A stretch of 64,000 nt of DNA from Clostridiaceae bacterium JG1575 (lineage in GTDB: Bacteria; Bacillota; Clostridia; Clostridiales; Clostridiaceae): positions 1 through 64,000 of the forward strand of contig LQGW01000051.1 of the NCBI GenBank assembly GCA_002838815.1. Direction: 5' to 3'. The notes beneath the pieces were generated by a model that saw only the letters and a program-made list of their open reading frames with translations, did no database searches and had not been told where the DNA came from. Every line of letters starts with the position of its first letter. The first letter of the stretch is position 1. The translations under genes were made by a program, and so were the position numbers. Of the stretch, positions 1 through 8,259 are shown piece after piece.

Positions 1-25
1 TAATGGGAATTTCATTAGCACAAAA

Positions 26-1006
26 CTATTTACAGACCCTGCCGTTGGGACTTGAGACAAAATCGTCGGTTCCGTGCAAGAGCAAAAGGGGGAGGGTCAG
101 CGCGGCCTTGGCCTCTGGCTTGGCGACTTCATGGGCGGCTTTAAGCATTTCGCTGAGCCAGCCCCAGGTGGGCCACTGTCGGGGCGCTTGGGCCCCTTCG
201 TAGCGCCGCTTGGCATCAAAGGCTACTCGGGCAGGGGAGCCGGTGGCCAAAAGGATGCTCTCCCCATCCAGAGCGGTCTGCGACGCCAGGGAAGGCCCCG
301 CCGCACGCCGTCGAGCCCATGGGCTTTTGGCTAAGGCCAAGGCCAATGGAAAGACGGAGCTTTCCGGCTTTTGGGTGATGAGGGATAACAACGGGGCTGA
401 GAGAATGGTCCCGTCGGCCAGATCCTCCTCCAGCTCCAGCGCTCGGATGGCGGCTACGGCCCCCATGCCCTGGCCCAAAAGCACCAAAGGACGGGGGCCT
501 TCCACTGCGGCGAAGCGGCGGATGAAAAACTGCAGGTCTTTAGCGTAACGGTCAAAATCCGAGACGTGGATCAAGCGGGGGTTTTGCACCGCCGAAGCGC
601 TTTTTCCGTGGCCGTAATGCTCTATAATATCCACGGAAAGCCCAAGCTTTAAAAGATAGTAGATGGTCTCAGACCAGCGGCCCATGCTGTCTTGAACATC
701 TGGGGAGAGCACAAGAGTTGCTCGAGGCGCATCCGCGGCAAAGTGAGCGCAACGAATGCGTCCCTCCCGGGAAAAGAAAAAAAACCGGCCACGTGCTTTT
801 AAATAAGGCAGGACCTTGTCACTCATTTGTTGGGCGTAGCAATCCTCCGACAAAAAAAAGTCCGGCGGGAAGTTGGCCGCTTGAGGAAGCAATGGGGCTC
901 CCCCGGCTGGGGGCTTCGGGGCATAGGTTCGCCGGTAGAGTTCATGCCAGGCTAAGGGCAGAGCGCCCAGCGCCAAAAAGGGGAGGGCGCGACGGGATGA
1001 ATTCAT
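26..1006 (-). CDS. alpha/beta hydrolase-like protein, probably inactive or truncated
   Basis: About 327 residues from an ATG at 1006 preceded by a GGAGG site; an in-frame ATG further upstream lacks one. The N-terminus has a hydrophobic anchor. The middle matches lysophospholipase-type (S33) hydrolases: a motif like EHYGHGKS, then the nucleophile-elbow region LLGQGMGAV and a late LLLHGTDDF carrying the usual acid residue. Two oddities are visible. The nucleophile elbow reads GQGMG where GxSxG is expected, so the catalytic serine is glycine (GGC, one base from AGC). The frame also stops about 13 residues after the acid residue, before the catalytic histidine that family members carry. Just before the stop another frame stays open to the window edge, so a frameshift is possible. 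It may be a pseudogene or a non-catalytic relative; the fold assignment is solid and activity is doubtful. Confidence 0.65.
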   Translation of the reverse strand: MNSSRRALPFLALGALPLAWHELYRRTYAPKPPAGGAPLLPQAANFPPDFFLSEDCYAQQMSDKVLPYLKARGRFFFFSREGRIRCAHFAADAPRATLVLSPDVQDSMGRWSETIYYLLKLGLSVDIIEHYGHGKSASAVQNPRLIHVSDFDRYAKDLQFFIRRFAAVEGPRPLVLLGQGMGAVAAIRALELEEDLADGTILSAPLLSLITQKPESSVFPLALALAKSPWARRRAAGPSLASQTALDGESILLATGSPARVAFDAKRRYEGAQAPRQWPTWGWLSEMLKAAHEVAKPEAKAALTLPLLLLHGTDDFVSSPNGRVCK

Positions 1007-1130
1007 AAGAAACCTCCATGGGGCAAGATGGGGCAACGGGCGTTACGATTATCCTAACAAAGGGGTTTGAACAGATCATGAAAAAAAAACAGCGCAACAG
1101 GAAGAAATTCCTCTTCATAAAAAGCATTCT

Positions 1131-1168
1131 TGATACATTGCATAAAAGATAAGTATCAGTATTGATAC
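1131..1168. promoter_or_regulatory. inverted-repeat operator candidate at the hemolysin III promoter
   Basis: GTATCA at 1153-1158 and TGATAC at 1163-1168 form a 6-bp inverted repeat with a 4-base spacer overlapping the -35 hexamer. A third TGATAC lies at 1131-1136, 32 bp upstream, about three helical turns. The binding protein is unknown. Confidence 0.4.
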
Positions 1169-1190
1169 CAAAGAGGCTTTTTGCTATTCT
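1162..1190 (+). promoter_or_regulatory. sigma-A-type promoter of the hemolysin III gene
   Basis: TTGATA at 1162-1167, a 17-bp spacer, and TATTCT at 1185-1190. A strong AAAGGAGGT ribosome site follows at 1197-1205, so the leader is very short. Confidence 0.7.
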
Positions 1191-1213
1191 GTTTGTAAAG
1201 GAGGTGGTATCCT

Positions 1214-1858
1214 ATGACCTGGCATCTTCGGGAACCCATCAATTCAATCACGCACCTTGCGGGAGCTGCATTATCGCTCATTGGCCTCGTGCTCCTCTTA
1301 GTAAAGGGCATCACGCACGGCGTCAGTGCTGGTGAACTGTTGGCCCTAAACGTCTTTGGCCTAAGCCTTATCGCTCTTTATACCACCAGCGGCGTCTACC
1401 ATATGGTGCACGTGGGTCAAAAAGCGCTTCTCGTGCTGAAAAAGCTCGATCATTCCATGATTTTTGTGCTCATCGCCGGAACCTATACTCCTGTGCTGGC
1501 CTTTGTCCTTCGAGGCCCCTTGCGGGTGGCTCTTTTGGCGCTTATGTGGGGTATTGCAATCTCTGGCGTCTTTTTCAAAGTATTTTGGATCGGCGCACCC
1601 CGGGTGCTTTACACCACCATTTATGTGGTCATGGGCTGGATGGCGGTGTTCATCCTTCGCTTGATCTCCTCCGCCATGGGTTCTTTTGGAGTGCTCCTTT
1701 TGTTGTTGGGGGGCGTGAGTTACACGGTAGGAGCCGTCATTTATGCTCTGAAAAAGCCGAATCTTTCCCAAAGCTTTGGCTTCCATGAGCTGTTTCACTG
1801 CTTTGTGCTTTTAGGCTCTTTGCTGCATTTCATCATGATTTATCGGACCATCGGCTAA
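1214..1858 (+). CDS. hemolysin III family (HlyIII/PAQR-like) membrane protein
   Basis: 214 residues with seven hydrophobic segments, the usual size and topology for the bacterial HlyIII/YqfA family. Family signatures are present: the TTSGVYH motif near residue 60, LDHSMIFVLIAGTYTP near 80, and a C-terminal HELFH with further histidines; in PAQR proteins these residues line a metal-containing site in the membrane. The ribosome site AAAGGAGGT sits 8 bases before the ATG. The gene is monocistronic, with its own promoter and a terminator shared with the convergent EIIA gene. Cytolytic activity is documented for a few members only; for most, including this one, a membrane-homeostasis role is only inferred. 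Confidence 0.9.
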   Translation: MTWHLREPINSITHLAGAALSLIGLVLLLVKGITHGVSAGELLALNVFGLSLIALYTTSGVYHMVHVGQKALLVLKKLDHSMIFVLIAGTYTPVLAFVLRGPLRVALLALMWGIAISGVFFKVFWIGAPRVLYTTIYVVMGWMAVFILRLISSAMGSFGVLLLLLGGVSYTVGAVIYALKKPNLSQSFGFHELFHCFVLLGSLLHFIMIYRTIG

Positions 1859-1863
1859 CGCCA

Positions 1864-1922
1864 TAAGGCCCCGAAGGAGTTCTTTCCATCCCTTAATCGG
1901 GAAAGGAATCCTTCGGGGCCTT
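1864..1922. terminator. bidirectional hairpin between convergent genes
   Basis: AAGGCCCCGAAGGA near 1865 pairs with TCCTTCGGGGCCTT near 1909, with further pairing of TTTCC and GGAAA inside. There is no long T-run. It lies between the hemolysin III gene and the convergent EIIA gene. Confidence 0.65.
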
Positions 1923-1948
1923 GATGTGTGGCGGCGCGCTGGGCGCCT

Positions 1949-2440
1949 TTAGGGCTTGACTTTAAAAATCGGATCCACGCCGGCTCGGACGCTGCCTTGC
2001 TTTTTTTCGAGCACCCGCTCTTCCTTAGTGCCTTCCATCGTTTCTGGCAAGGTCACAATGATGGGGGTGATGGGGTTATAACCCCGCTCTCGAATGAGGG
2101 CTAGGTTCGCCTGTACGATGGGCGTACCTTTTTTTACTTTTTGTCCCTGCTGGGCCAAAACCTCAAAGCCATCCCCGTTGAGTTCCACAGTGTCAATGCC
2201 AATGTGCACAAGAATTTCAACTTTTTTATCCAGTTGCATGCCGTAGGCATGACCCGTCTTAAAGACCATGGTCAACTCCCCGTCGGCGGGAGCGACGAAG
2301 AGCCCGTCTTCGGGATCCACGGCTACGCCATCTCCCATGAGGCGCTGGGAGAACATCTCATCGGGGACTTGCTTTAAATCCACACACTGCCCCGTCACCG
2401 GGGCCGCCACGGCGACCTCTTTTTGAAAGATTCCAAACAT
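1949..2440 (-). CDS. PTS glucose-type EIIA component
   Basis: 163 residues, a complete single-domain EIIA of the Glc family, a cytosolic phosphocarrier that takes phosphate from HPr and passes it to an EIIB domain. The two family histidines are visible: His64 in KTGHAYG and His79 in EILVHIGID, 15 residues apart as in E. coli EIIA-Glc (75 and 90); His79 is the predicted phosphorylated residue. It starts at an ATG after an AAAGGAG site. No EIIB or EIIC gene is adjacent, so it may serve a permease encoded elsewhere or have a regulatory role. A GC-rich hairpin lies directly upstream of its ribosome site. Confidence 0.93.
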   Translation of the reverse strand: MFGIFQKEVAVAAPVTGQCVDLKQVPDEMFSQRLMGDGVAVDPEDGLFVAPADGELTMVFKTGHAYGMQLDKKVEILVHIGIDTVELNGDGFEVLAQQGQKVKKGTPIVQANLALIRERGYNPITPIIVTLPETMEGTKEERVLEKKQGSVRAGVDPIFKVKP

Positions 2441-2458
2441 ATGCTTTCTCTCCTTTGC

Positions 2459-2487
2459 AACCCCCTTTGCATGAAGAAAGGGGGGTT
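2459..2487 (-). promoter_or_regulatory. leader hairpin adjoining the EIIA ribosome site
   Basis: AACCCCCTTT (2459-2468) pairs with AAAGGGGGGTT (2477-2487). In the EIIA transcript the hairpin ends a few bases upstream of the AAAGGAG ribosome site, so it could affect translation or mRNA stability. No T-run follows on the minus strand. Confidence 0.4.
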
Positions 2488-2609
2488 CTTCTCTTTGATT
2501 GAATCATAAATTCAGCGTTTGGTCACCTGCTTGGTTTTTGGTAAGAGATGCCCCCGCGCAAAGCGAAGGGGCAACCTTGAGCCCTTCAAACGCAGAACGT
2601 CTTCTGGTG

Positions 2610-2615
2610 TATAAT
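2610..2615 (+). promoter_or_regulatory. -10 element for the two-component operon
   Basis: Perfect TATAAT, 130 bases before the response-regulator start. The best -35 candidate, TTCAAA at 2585-2590, is weak and has a 19-bp spacer. Confidence 0.45.
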
Positions 2616-2744
2616 TGGAGGAGAGATTGTCACAAGACTGTAACCCCTCTTTCGGTGTTTTGTCTTTCAATAAGAAGGGGAGCCCGGCACCTTGGTGCGG
2701 AGCGCCTAAGACCGGGAGAAACCCGAGTTCCAAGGAGGTAGCCC

Positions 2745-3434
2745 ATGTACCGAATTTTAATCTGCGAGGATGAAGCCAGCATCCGCACGTTTTTGAAAAT
2801 AAATTTTGAGCGCAATGGCTTTTTGGTTTACGAAACCGACACTGGAGAAGAAGCCGTGCGCATCGCTTCCCTGGAAAAACCGGATGTGGCGATACTGGAT
2901 GTGATGCTACCAGGCATCGACGGCTTTGAGGCGCTGCGGCAAATCCGAGAGGCGTTTCCGCGCATGGGCATCATCATGCTGACCGCCCGCGCTCAAGATA
3001 CTGATAAAATCCTCGGGTTAAAAGAAGGGGCGGACGACTACCTCATTAAGCCCTTCAATCCGACGGAACTGATTCTTCGCACCCAAGCACTCCTTCGGCG
3101 TCTCAACGAAAAAACAGAGGATACGACCAGGGCGGTGGTGAAGACCTTCTGCTTTGAGCTGGACAACTATTCCCAGACCATTACAAAGGCGGATCACCCC
3201 ATTGTCTTAACGCCCAAAGAATTTTTGCTCATGAAGATTTTTATGGAAAATCCGGGCAAGGCGTTTACCCGGGACGATCTTTTGAATCTGGTGTGGGGCT
3301 ATGACTTCACCGGAGATCCCAAAATCGTCGACGTCAACGTTCGACGGCTCCGCTCGAAGATCGAGGACGTTTCCTCCGATCCCAAATACATTGAAACCAT
3401 CTGGGGAACGGGGTATCGATGGAAAAAAGAGTAA
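2745..3434 (+). CDS. OmpR-family DNA-binding response regulator
   Basis: 229 residues. The N-terminal receiver domain (about 1-115) has the acidic pair in ICEDE, the phospho-acceptor Asp52 in AILDVMLPG, the conserved threonine in MLTAR and the lysine in LIKPF. The C-terminal winged-helix domain (about 130-228) has the OmpR/PhoB features LTPKEFLLMKIF, RDDLLNLVWGYDF and the ending GTGYRWK. The ribosome site is GGAGG. The histidine-kinase gene overlaps its last 16 bases, so the two are a translationally coupled pair, and a lipoprotein gene follows. The stimulus is not evident. Envelope or phosphate-type sensing would be typical of this PhoB/ResD-like architecture, but that is inference. Confidence 0.95.
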   Translation: MYRILICEDEASIRTFLKINFERNGFLVYETDTGEEAVRIASLEKPDVAILDVMLPGIDGFEALRQIREAFPRMGIIMLTARAQDTDKILGLKEGADDYLIKPFNPTELILRTQALLRRLNEKTEDTTRAVVKTFCFELDNYSQTITKADHPIVLTPKEFLLMKIFMENPGKAFTRDDLLNLVWGYDFTGDPKIVDVNVRRLRSKIEDVSSDPKYIETIWGTGYRWKKE

Positions 3435-4843
3435 AGCAAGGCAGCATCCGGTCAAAGTTCGTCCGAAGCATTCTCGTTCTCTTGCTCCTTACGTTTCTTT
3501 TGACCCTGGCAGTGCTTTTGAGCTTTGTCAGGGCTTATTTTTACACGAACTTTTACAACAACATGAAAAACGGAATCAAAACTTCTGTAGATTACTATGA
3601 GAACAGCATTGCCCCCACCGGAACTTTGGTGGAAACCCTTTATGAGGATCGGGATTCTTGGTGGCGCACCCGCTCCGCCCGGGTTCAAATTTACGACGCC
3701 AACCAAACCCTCCTATTGGACTCCCAAGGCTCTTTAAAAAGGGAGTCGCCCAATCTCATGGACGTGGAACACGCCCTATTGGGACGTACGGAATATCAGA
3801 TTTTTAAAGCCGAATCCACCGGGGAGCACATGATGAGCGTATCGGTGCCCCTCATCTCAGCGGGCTCGGTCGTGGGCGTGCTTCGCCATATGGCCTCCCT
3901 GGAACAGGTGGATCAAAACCTCGGCAACATCACTCGGCTCTTTTTCTTCATCGGCTTTGTCATTACTGCGGCGGCGGCCCTTTTGGGGCTTTGGCTCTCC
4001 AACTGGATGGTCCGCCCCATCCGGGAGCTCACGGAGACAGCTCGTCAAATGGCGGTGGGGCGTTACAACGTGAAAAGCCCCGTGCGCAACAACGATGAAA
4101 TCGGCACCCTCGCCCGAACCTTCAATCACATGGCCTCGGAGATTGCTAAAAAAGAAGAACTGAAAAATGAATTCATCTCTTCGGTTTCCCATGAACTGCG
4201 TACCCCCCTTACGGCCATTAAAGGTTGGGCCATTACCTTGAAGGATCCTCAGACGGATCCCGAGCTTTTGGCCATGGGCCTTGATATTATCGAGAACGAA
4301 TCAGACCGGCTCAAGGCCATGGTGGAGGAGCTTTTGGATTTTTCAAAGTTTTCCGCAGGGCGCGTGGATCTGGTTTGGTCCAGCGTTGATCCCAAAGATC
4401 TGGGGCGCTTTGTCGTCTCCTTTGCCGAAGGGCGTAAAGAACGGGAAGCCAAGGATTTCACCTTCTCCATGGATCCCTCCATGGAGCCCTTTCAGGGGGA
4501 TGAGAACCGCCTAAAGCAAGTGCTCATCAACCTCATTGACAATGCGTTTAAATTTACAGAGCCCGGCGGCGCTGTGTTTGTGGATTTCTTCCAGGATGCG
4601 CAAAAAACCTCATTGGTGGTGAGTGATACCGGCATCGGCATCGGACCCGATGAAATCGGCAAGGTGCGGGAGAAGTTTTACAAAGGCAAGCACTCCAAAT
4701 CCAGCTCGGGCATTGGCTTGTCCATCGTCAGTGAAATCGCGCATCTGCACGGGGGAGAACTCTACATTGAATCGGAACTCGGCCAAGGCACTTCCATGGA
4801 GGTCGTGCTTCCTAGGGAGGGACATCATGCCAAAAAAATCTAG
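3419..4843 (+). CDS. HAMP-containing sensor histidine kinase
   Basis: 474 residues. A transmembrane helix near 15-38, an extracytoplasmic sensor region of about 130 residues, a second helix near 174-196, a HAMP linker, a HisKA dimerisation domain with phospho-acceptor His258 in SVSHELRTPL, and an ATPase domain with the N box (LINLIDNAFKFTEPGG), DTGIGI and a GIGLSIV segment. All catalytic motifs are intact. The domain order matches PhoR/ResE/WalK-type kinases without a PAS domain. It overlaps the regulator gene upstream by 16 bases and the lipoprotein gene downstream by 17 bases, pointing to one coordinated signalling unit. The extracytoplasmic domain shows no recognisable ligand motif. Confidence 0.95.
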   Translation: MEKRVKQGSIRSKFVRSILVLLLLTFLLTLAVLLSFVRAYFYTNFYNNMKNGIKTSVDYYENSIAPTGTLVETLYEDRDSWWRTRSARVQIYDANQTLLLDSQGSLKRESPNLMDVEHALLGRTEYQIFKAESTGEHMMSVSVPLISAGSVVGVLRHMASLEQVDQNLGNITRLFFFIGFVITAAAALLGLWLSNWMVRPIRELTETARQMAVGRYNVKSPVRNNDEIGTLARTFNHMASEIAKKEELKNEFISSVSHELRTPLTAIKGWAITLKDPQTDPELLAMGLDIIENESDRLKAMVEELLDFSKFSAGRVDLVWSSVDPKDLGRFVVSFAEGRKEREAKDFTFSMDPSMEPFQGDENRLKQVLINLIDNAFKFTEPGGAVFVDFFQDAQKTSLVVSDTGIGIGPDEIGKVREKFYKGKHSKSSSGIGLSIVSEIAHLHGGELYIESELGQGTSMEVVLPREGHHAKKI

Positions 4844-6311
4844 CCAACGCCACCGAACAGGCCTCTTGGGGCTTCTATTGATGGCTCTAATGGTTTTGTC
4901 CGGCTGTTTCAACATCGGGAACATCACCGAAATGGATCAAACACTACCAAAATCGCCGGATCTTGGCCTTTATCCGGAGTGGACCTTTCAGCAGGCGCAT
5001 CCCTTGACCGAAGGGGCGAAGATTCCCGAGCCCGGCATCTATAAGGGCATGCAGGTGCTGCTCTCCAAGTCTTTGGTTCGCCTGGGCAACGAGATGGTGG
5101 AGGATCCCGACATCAAAGCCATGCAGGTACAAGGCTATGAATATTTTTTGACGCGCTACAAGGTTTCTCCCAAGGACGTGGGCCTTCGCGATGGCTTGAT
5201 GGATGTGCTGAGCATCAGTGACGCCAAGGGATTTTCCGCGCGGGTATTTGTGGTGGACGAAGCGCATATTGCCGTGGAGAGAAACAACATTTTGTTTCAT
5301 TTTCAGCGATCCCCCATGGATGGTTCAGTGACGGGCAAGGGGCAACCCAAGATCCCTGCTCCCGCGCAAAACAAGAAAAAAGATCAAGCCAATGGCGTAC
5401 TCATCGGTCTGCGCGGATCGCGCACCATCACGGATCTTGCCATGGGTCCGGCCGCCTATCGGACGCTTTGGATCCAGGTCAACGAGCAAGGGGCCATCCA
5501 GGTTTATGAGGTAGCCGATCTTTTATTCCCTCGTGATATTTTTTACCGCATGAAGGTGCATCGCCAGGAAAACGCTCAAGTAATCTGGGAAACCCTCTCC
5601 ATCGAAAACCTGACGGATCACACGGAGATTCGGGAGTCCTTGCCCACGGAAGATACGTCCCGCTACACCAACATTACGTTTCTCTCCAACGATTATTTCA
5701 GCGCCGAGCAGCGCTGGGCCCCCACCAAATACCCCGGTCCCTTCCAGTACTATTCGACTCGGACGATAAAAAAGCCAGATTATGAAAACCGAGTGTCCTT
5801 GACGGACCTGTTCGGTTCGGAGGGCACCCAAGCCCTGGAAACCGCGGTGCGAGCCGCCATCTCCACCGCCAAGGTGCCTGAGGGCATTGATTTGCGGCAG
5901 CCGGACGAGAAGGCCTTTCTTTTGAAACGCTACAGCGGGCGCTGGATCTACGAGGCGCGCATCAATGATTCCGAGCGCTTCTCTAAAGACTTTTTCTCCT
6001 TCCGCGTCAACCTACCGGACAATCAGCGCGTCTATCGCTACGACAATCTCGCACCCAAATGGCCACAGATCCGCAGCGCCTTCCCCAAAACCAAGGATGC
6101 TGTGGCGTCCCTCAACGGCAAGTTTACAATTCTTCGAACCGACAACGCCCTGCAGATCTTCCGCCGCGACGCCAAAGGGGCTTTATTGGCCAAGCCAGAA
6201 ATTGAGATCCCCTTGCACAGCGAGGAAATCATCATGCACGAGTGGGCGCGTGGGAGCTACGTGGAGGAATGGGCCAAGGTGGTGAAGGGACTGGGCAAGC
6301 GAATTAAATAA
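4827..6311 (+). CDS. putative lipoprotein coupled to the two-component system
   Basis: 494 residues from the ATG at 4827, which overlaps the kinase gene by 17 bases and follows a GGGAGGG ribosome site; a longer open frame upstream lies inside the kinase gene and is not credible. The N-terminus is a classic lipoprotein signal: basic residues, a hydrophobic stretch and the lipobox LSGC, predicting a lipid-anchored extracellular protein. The remaining 470 residues are mixed alpha/beta with no motif I recognise. By position it could modulate the kinase, as YycH/YycI do for WalK, but I see no sequence similarity to those and they are not lipoproteins. The function is unknown. Confidence 0.85.
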   Translation: MPKKSSQRHRTGLLGLLLMALMVLSGCFNIGNITEMDQTLPKSPDLGLYPEWTFQQAHPLTEGAKIPEPGIYKGMQVLLSKSLVRLGNEMVEDPDIKAMQVQGYEYFLTRYKVSPKDVGLRDGLMDVLSISDAKGFSARVFVVDEAHIAVERNNILFHFQRSPMDGSVTGKGQPKIPAPAQNKKKDQANGVLIGLRGSRTITDLAMGPAAYRTLWIQVNEQGAIQVYEVADLLFPRDIFYRMKVHRQENAQVIWETLSIENLTDHTEIRESLPTEDTSRYTNITFLSNDYFSAEQRWAPTKYPGPFQYYSTRTIKKPDYENRVSLTDLFGSEGTQALETAVRAAISTAKVPEGIDLRQPDEKAFLLKRYSGRWIYEARINDSERFSKDFFSFRVNLPDNQRVYRYDNLAPKWPQIRSAFPKTKDAVASLNGKFTILRTDNALQIFRRDAKGALLAKPEIEIPLHSEEIIMHEWARGSYVEEWAKVVKGLGKRIK

Positions 6312-6314
6312 AGC

Positions 6315-6320
6315 TATAAT
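6315..6320 (+). promoter_or_regulatory. -10 element before the lipid-kinase gene
   Basis: Perfect TATAAT immediately after the stop of the lipoprotein gene. No convincing -35 is visible. Confidence 0.35.
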
Positions 6321-6398
6321 GAGGATTCAGAAAGGATTTTCTTCGTCCTTGACCTTCTGCTGTCCCGCTTTTCTTCGCTTTTTTTCATGAGGGAACCT

Positions 6399-7325
6399 AT
6401 GGACCAACCCAAACATCTATTCATCGTCAATCCCGCCACTGGGAGGGGCATCTCCGACTATTTCATTCAGCACATCGACCATCTATTCGAAACATTAGCG
6501 ACGCGTTACCCCTCGATTCGTTGGGAGATCGTGCGCACAAGATACCCCGGCGAGGCGACGGAAATTGCTCGGGACTTTGCCCAAAAAGCGCCGCATCGGA
6601 TCTATGCCGTGGGCGGTGACGGAACGCTCAACGAGGTGCTCAACGGCATGGCTGGTACCGATTCCAGTCTCGCCTGCATTCCCGGAGGCTCAGGCAATGA
6701 CTTTATCAAATCCCTCACGGGATCCATGGCGAAAGAGGACCTTTTGCGCCGCACCATCCTTGGCGAGGAGCGCCGCATCGACATCGGCCGAGCCGGCGAG
6801 CACTACTTCATCAATATTGCCAGCGTGGGCTTTGATGCAAAGGTGAACTACGCCACGGATCTATATAAAGGCAAGCCGTATGTCACCACGCACATGGCGT
6901 ATCTTTTGGGCATTGCCTCAAATCTTAAAAACCTCTCGCCCCTGCATGTGACGGTGGAGTGCGAAGGGCGCCCCAGGGAAGAAGACCTCTTCATGATGGC
7001 CATTTGTAACGGTCATACCTATGGCGGGGGGTACCGGATTGCGCCCCATGCGCAATTGGACGACGGTCTATTTGATGTAATTACCGTTCGGAACATGACG
7101 CTTCCTAAGCTCTTGAACTATGTGCCCAAGCTTCGGCGTGGAACCCATATTTACGAAAAAGAAGTCCAAAGCGCCAAGGAACGGGTGGTCCGGATCCAAG
7201 GGGAGACGCCCTTTTTGATCAACCTCGATGGCGAGTCGATTTTCAGCGACGACATTACCTTTACGCTGATTCCAAGAGCGTTGAAGATGGTCTTTCCTCG
7301 GCCCTTAGCAAAGGACAAACCCTAG
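6399..7325 (+). CDS. diacylglycerol kinase family lipid kinase
   Basis: 308 residues from the ATG at 6399, chosen over an ATG 12 bases upstream because GAGGGA gives correct spacing only to the second. The catalytic domain of the DagK/YegS/BmrU family is clear: FIVNPATGRG at the start, the glycine-rich nucleotide motif VGGDGTLNEVLNG near 75, and PGGSGNDF near 95. The C-terminal beta-rich domain ends with an NLDGES-like segment typical of the family. Such cytosolic enzymes phosphorylate diacylglycerol or related lipids at the membrane surface; in Gram-positive bacteria one paralogue recycles diacylglycerol released by lipoteichoic acid synthesis. The exact substrate cannot be read from the sequence. 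Confidence 0.93.
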   Translation: MDQPKHLFIVNPATGRGISDYFIQHIDHLFETLATRYPSIRWEIVRTRYPGEATEIARDFAQKAPHRIYAVGGDGTLNEVLNGMAGTDSSLACIPGGSGNDFIKSLTGSMAKEDLLRRTILGEERRIDIGRAGEHYFINIASVGFDAKVNYATDLYKGKPYVTTHMAYLLGIASNLKNLSPLHVTVECEGRPREEDLFMMAICNGHTYGGGYRIAPHAQLDDGLFDVITVRNMTLPKLLNYVPKLRRGTHIYEKEVQSAKERVVRIQGETPFLINLDGESIFSDDITFTLIPRALKMVFPRPLAKDKP

Positions 7326-7430
7326 GAGCGAGCCCCTTTTCCGCAGCAGCCGACCGGTGGGTTTTCCATGAGCCCACCCAGGGGCAAGAACAAAGGTTCA
7401 TAGACTGCACGCATTTATTTCATACCCCTT

Positions 7431-7458
7431 TCATCCCGCCGGGGTATGGTGGAGGAAA
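7431..7458. promoter_or_regulatory. 8-bp inverted repeat upstream of the 251-residue protein gene
   Basis: CATACCCC (7431-7438) and GGGGTATG (7451-7458) are a perfect inverted repeat about 50 bases before the next gene. It could be an operator or a weak terminator for the lipid-kinase gene; no T-run follows. Confidence 0.35.
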
Positions 7459-7503
7459 TCCAAGGGAGTGATCTCAGGCGGCCCATTGAAGGAGGAACGC
7501 TCA

Positions 7504-8259
7504 ATGATTGATGAAAAAAACCAGCAACAGAACTCGTCCCAACAGGTGAAAGAGGCCGTGGAGCAAACCAAGGAAGCGGCTCAAAAAGTCGTATCGTCCA
7601 TTAAGGCCAACATGAATGCCCAAACGGAGGAAGCCGCGAGGGAAGCCCGGGCGTTTATGGATGACCTAGAGGAAGAAGCCGAAGCTTTTCAAAAGCGGGC
7701 GCAGAAAAAGTATCAAAAGTATCAAATTGAAGAAAAAGCTGCGGGGGCTTCCCGGGTCCTCGGACATGGCGTCCGGCAGGCGGTGGAGTTTGCCACAGAC
7801 TCTTTGGGGTTGATACTTTTGAAAAACCAAGGCAAAACCGACCTGGCGTATAAAGTGATTAAAAGCGGACGCAGCGTGGGGGCCGGGGCCGAAAACGTCG
7901 TGGCGTCGGCCGTCCGGGGCGGTGGCAAGGTGGTGGGAACCCTTGCAGGCGCATGGGATGTGTCGGGCGCTGCCAAACGTGTGGCCCAAATGAAGGATCA
8001 GGTTTTAGGCACGGCCGCGTTTGATCCAGAGCATCCGGAAAATTTGAAAAACAAAGTCAGCCAAGCGGTACAAAAGATGAGCGATGAAGCCGAGGACCTC
8101 ATGAGGTCCTACGAAGAAGACCCAAAGCAAGCCCAGAGCCGTCGCGTGGCGCTTGAAAAAAAACTGTCGGAATTTCAAAAGCTTTATGATGAAGAAGCCG
8201 TGAAAAAAGAGCATGCGAATGAAGGGTATCATCCCGAGGAAACGAAAGAAAAACGCTGA
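7504..8259 (+). CDS. hypothetical coiled-coil protein
   Basis: 251 residues from the ATG at 7504, which follows a GGAGG site; an upstream in-frame start lacks one. I do not recognise the family. Residues 1-80 are rich in Glu, Gln, Lys and Ala with coiled-coil periodicity. A less polar, glycine- and alanine-rich centre (about 80-165) is weakly amphipathic and has no clear membrane span. Residues 175-251 are again a charged helix ending in a Lys/Glu-rich tail. There is no signal peptide, so it is probably cytosolic or membrane-peripheral. It appears to stand alone, flanked by an inverted repeat and a strong hairpin. The final codons and stop lie in a 23-bp tandem duplication. Confidence 0.8.
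   Translation: MIDEKNQQQNSSQQVKEAVEQTKEAAQKVVSSIKANMNAQTEEAAREARAFMDDLEEEAEAFQKRAQKKYQKYQIEEKAAGASRVLGHGVRQAVEFATDSLGLILLKNQGKTDLAYKVIKSGRSVGAGAENVVASAVRGGGKVVGTLAGAWDVSGAAKRVAQMKDQVLGTAAFDPEHPENLKNKVSQAVQKMSDEAEDLMRSYEEDPKQAQSRRVALEKKLSEFQKLYDEEAVKKEHANEGYHPEETKEKR

Larger units (their letters stand above)
2441..2744. other. intergenic region between divergent genes
   Basis: This gene-free stretch separates the EIIA gene from the two-component operon. On the EIIA side it holds a hairpin (2459-2487); on the other side a -10 hexamer (2610-2615) and a GGAGG ribosome site just before 2745. Short open frames run through it on both strands, but none has a ribosome site or recognisable content. 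Confidence 0.6.

Noticed and set aside
2499-2741. Plus-strand frame of about 80 codons upstream of the response regulator.
   Set aside because: It covers the promoter, lacks a ribosome site, and an opposite-strand frame is equally open, as expected for chance.
4623-4826. Extended N-terminus for the lipoprotein.
   Set aside because: It lies wholly inside the kinase gene and would remove the lipoprotein signal from the N-terminus.
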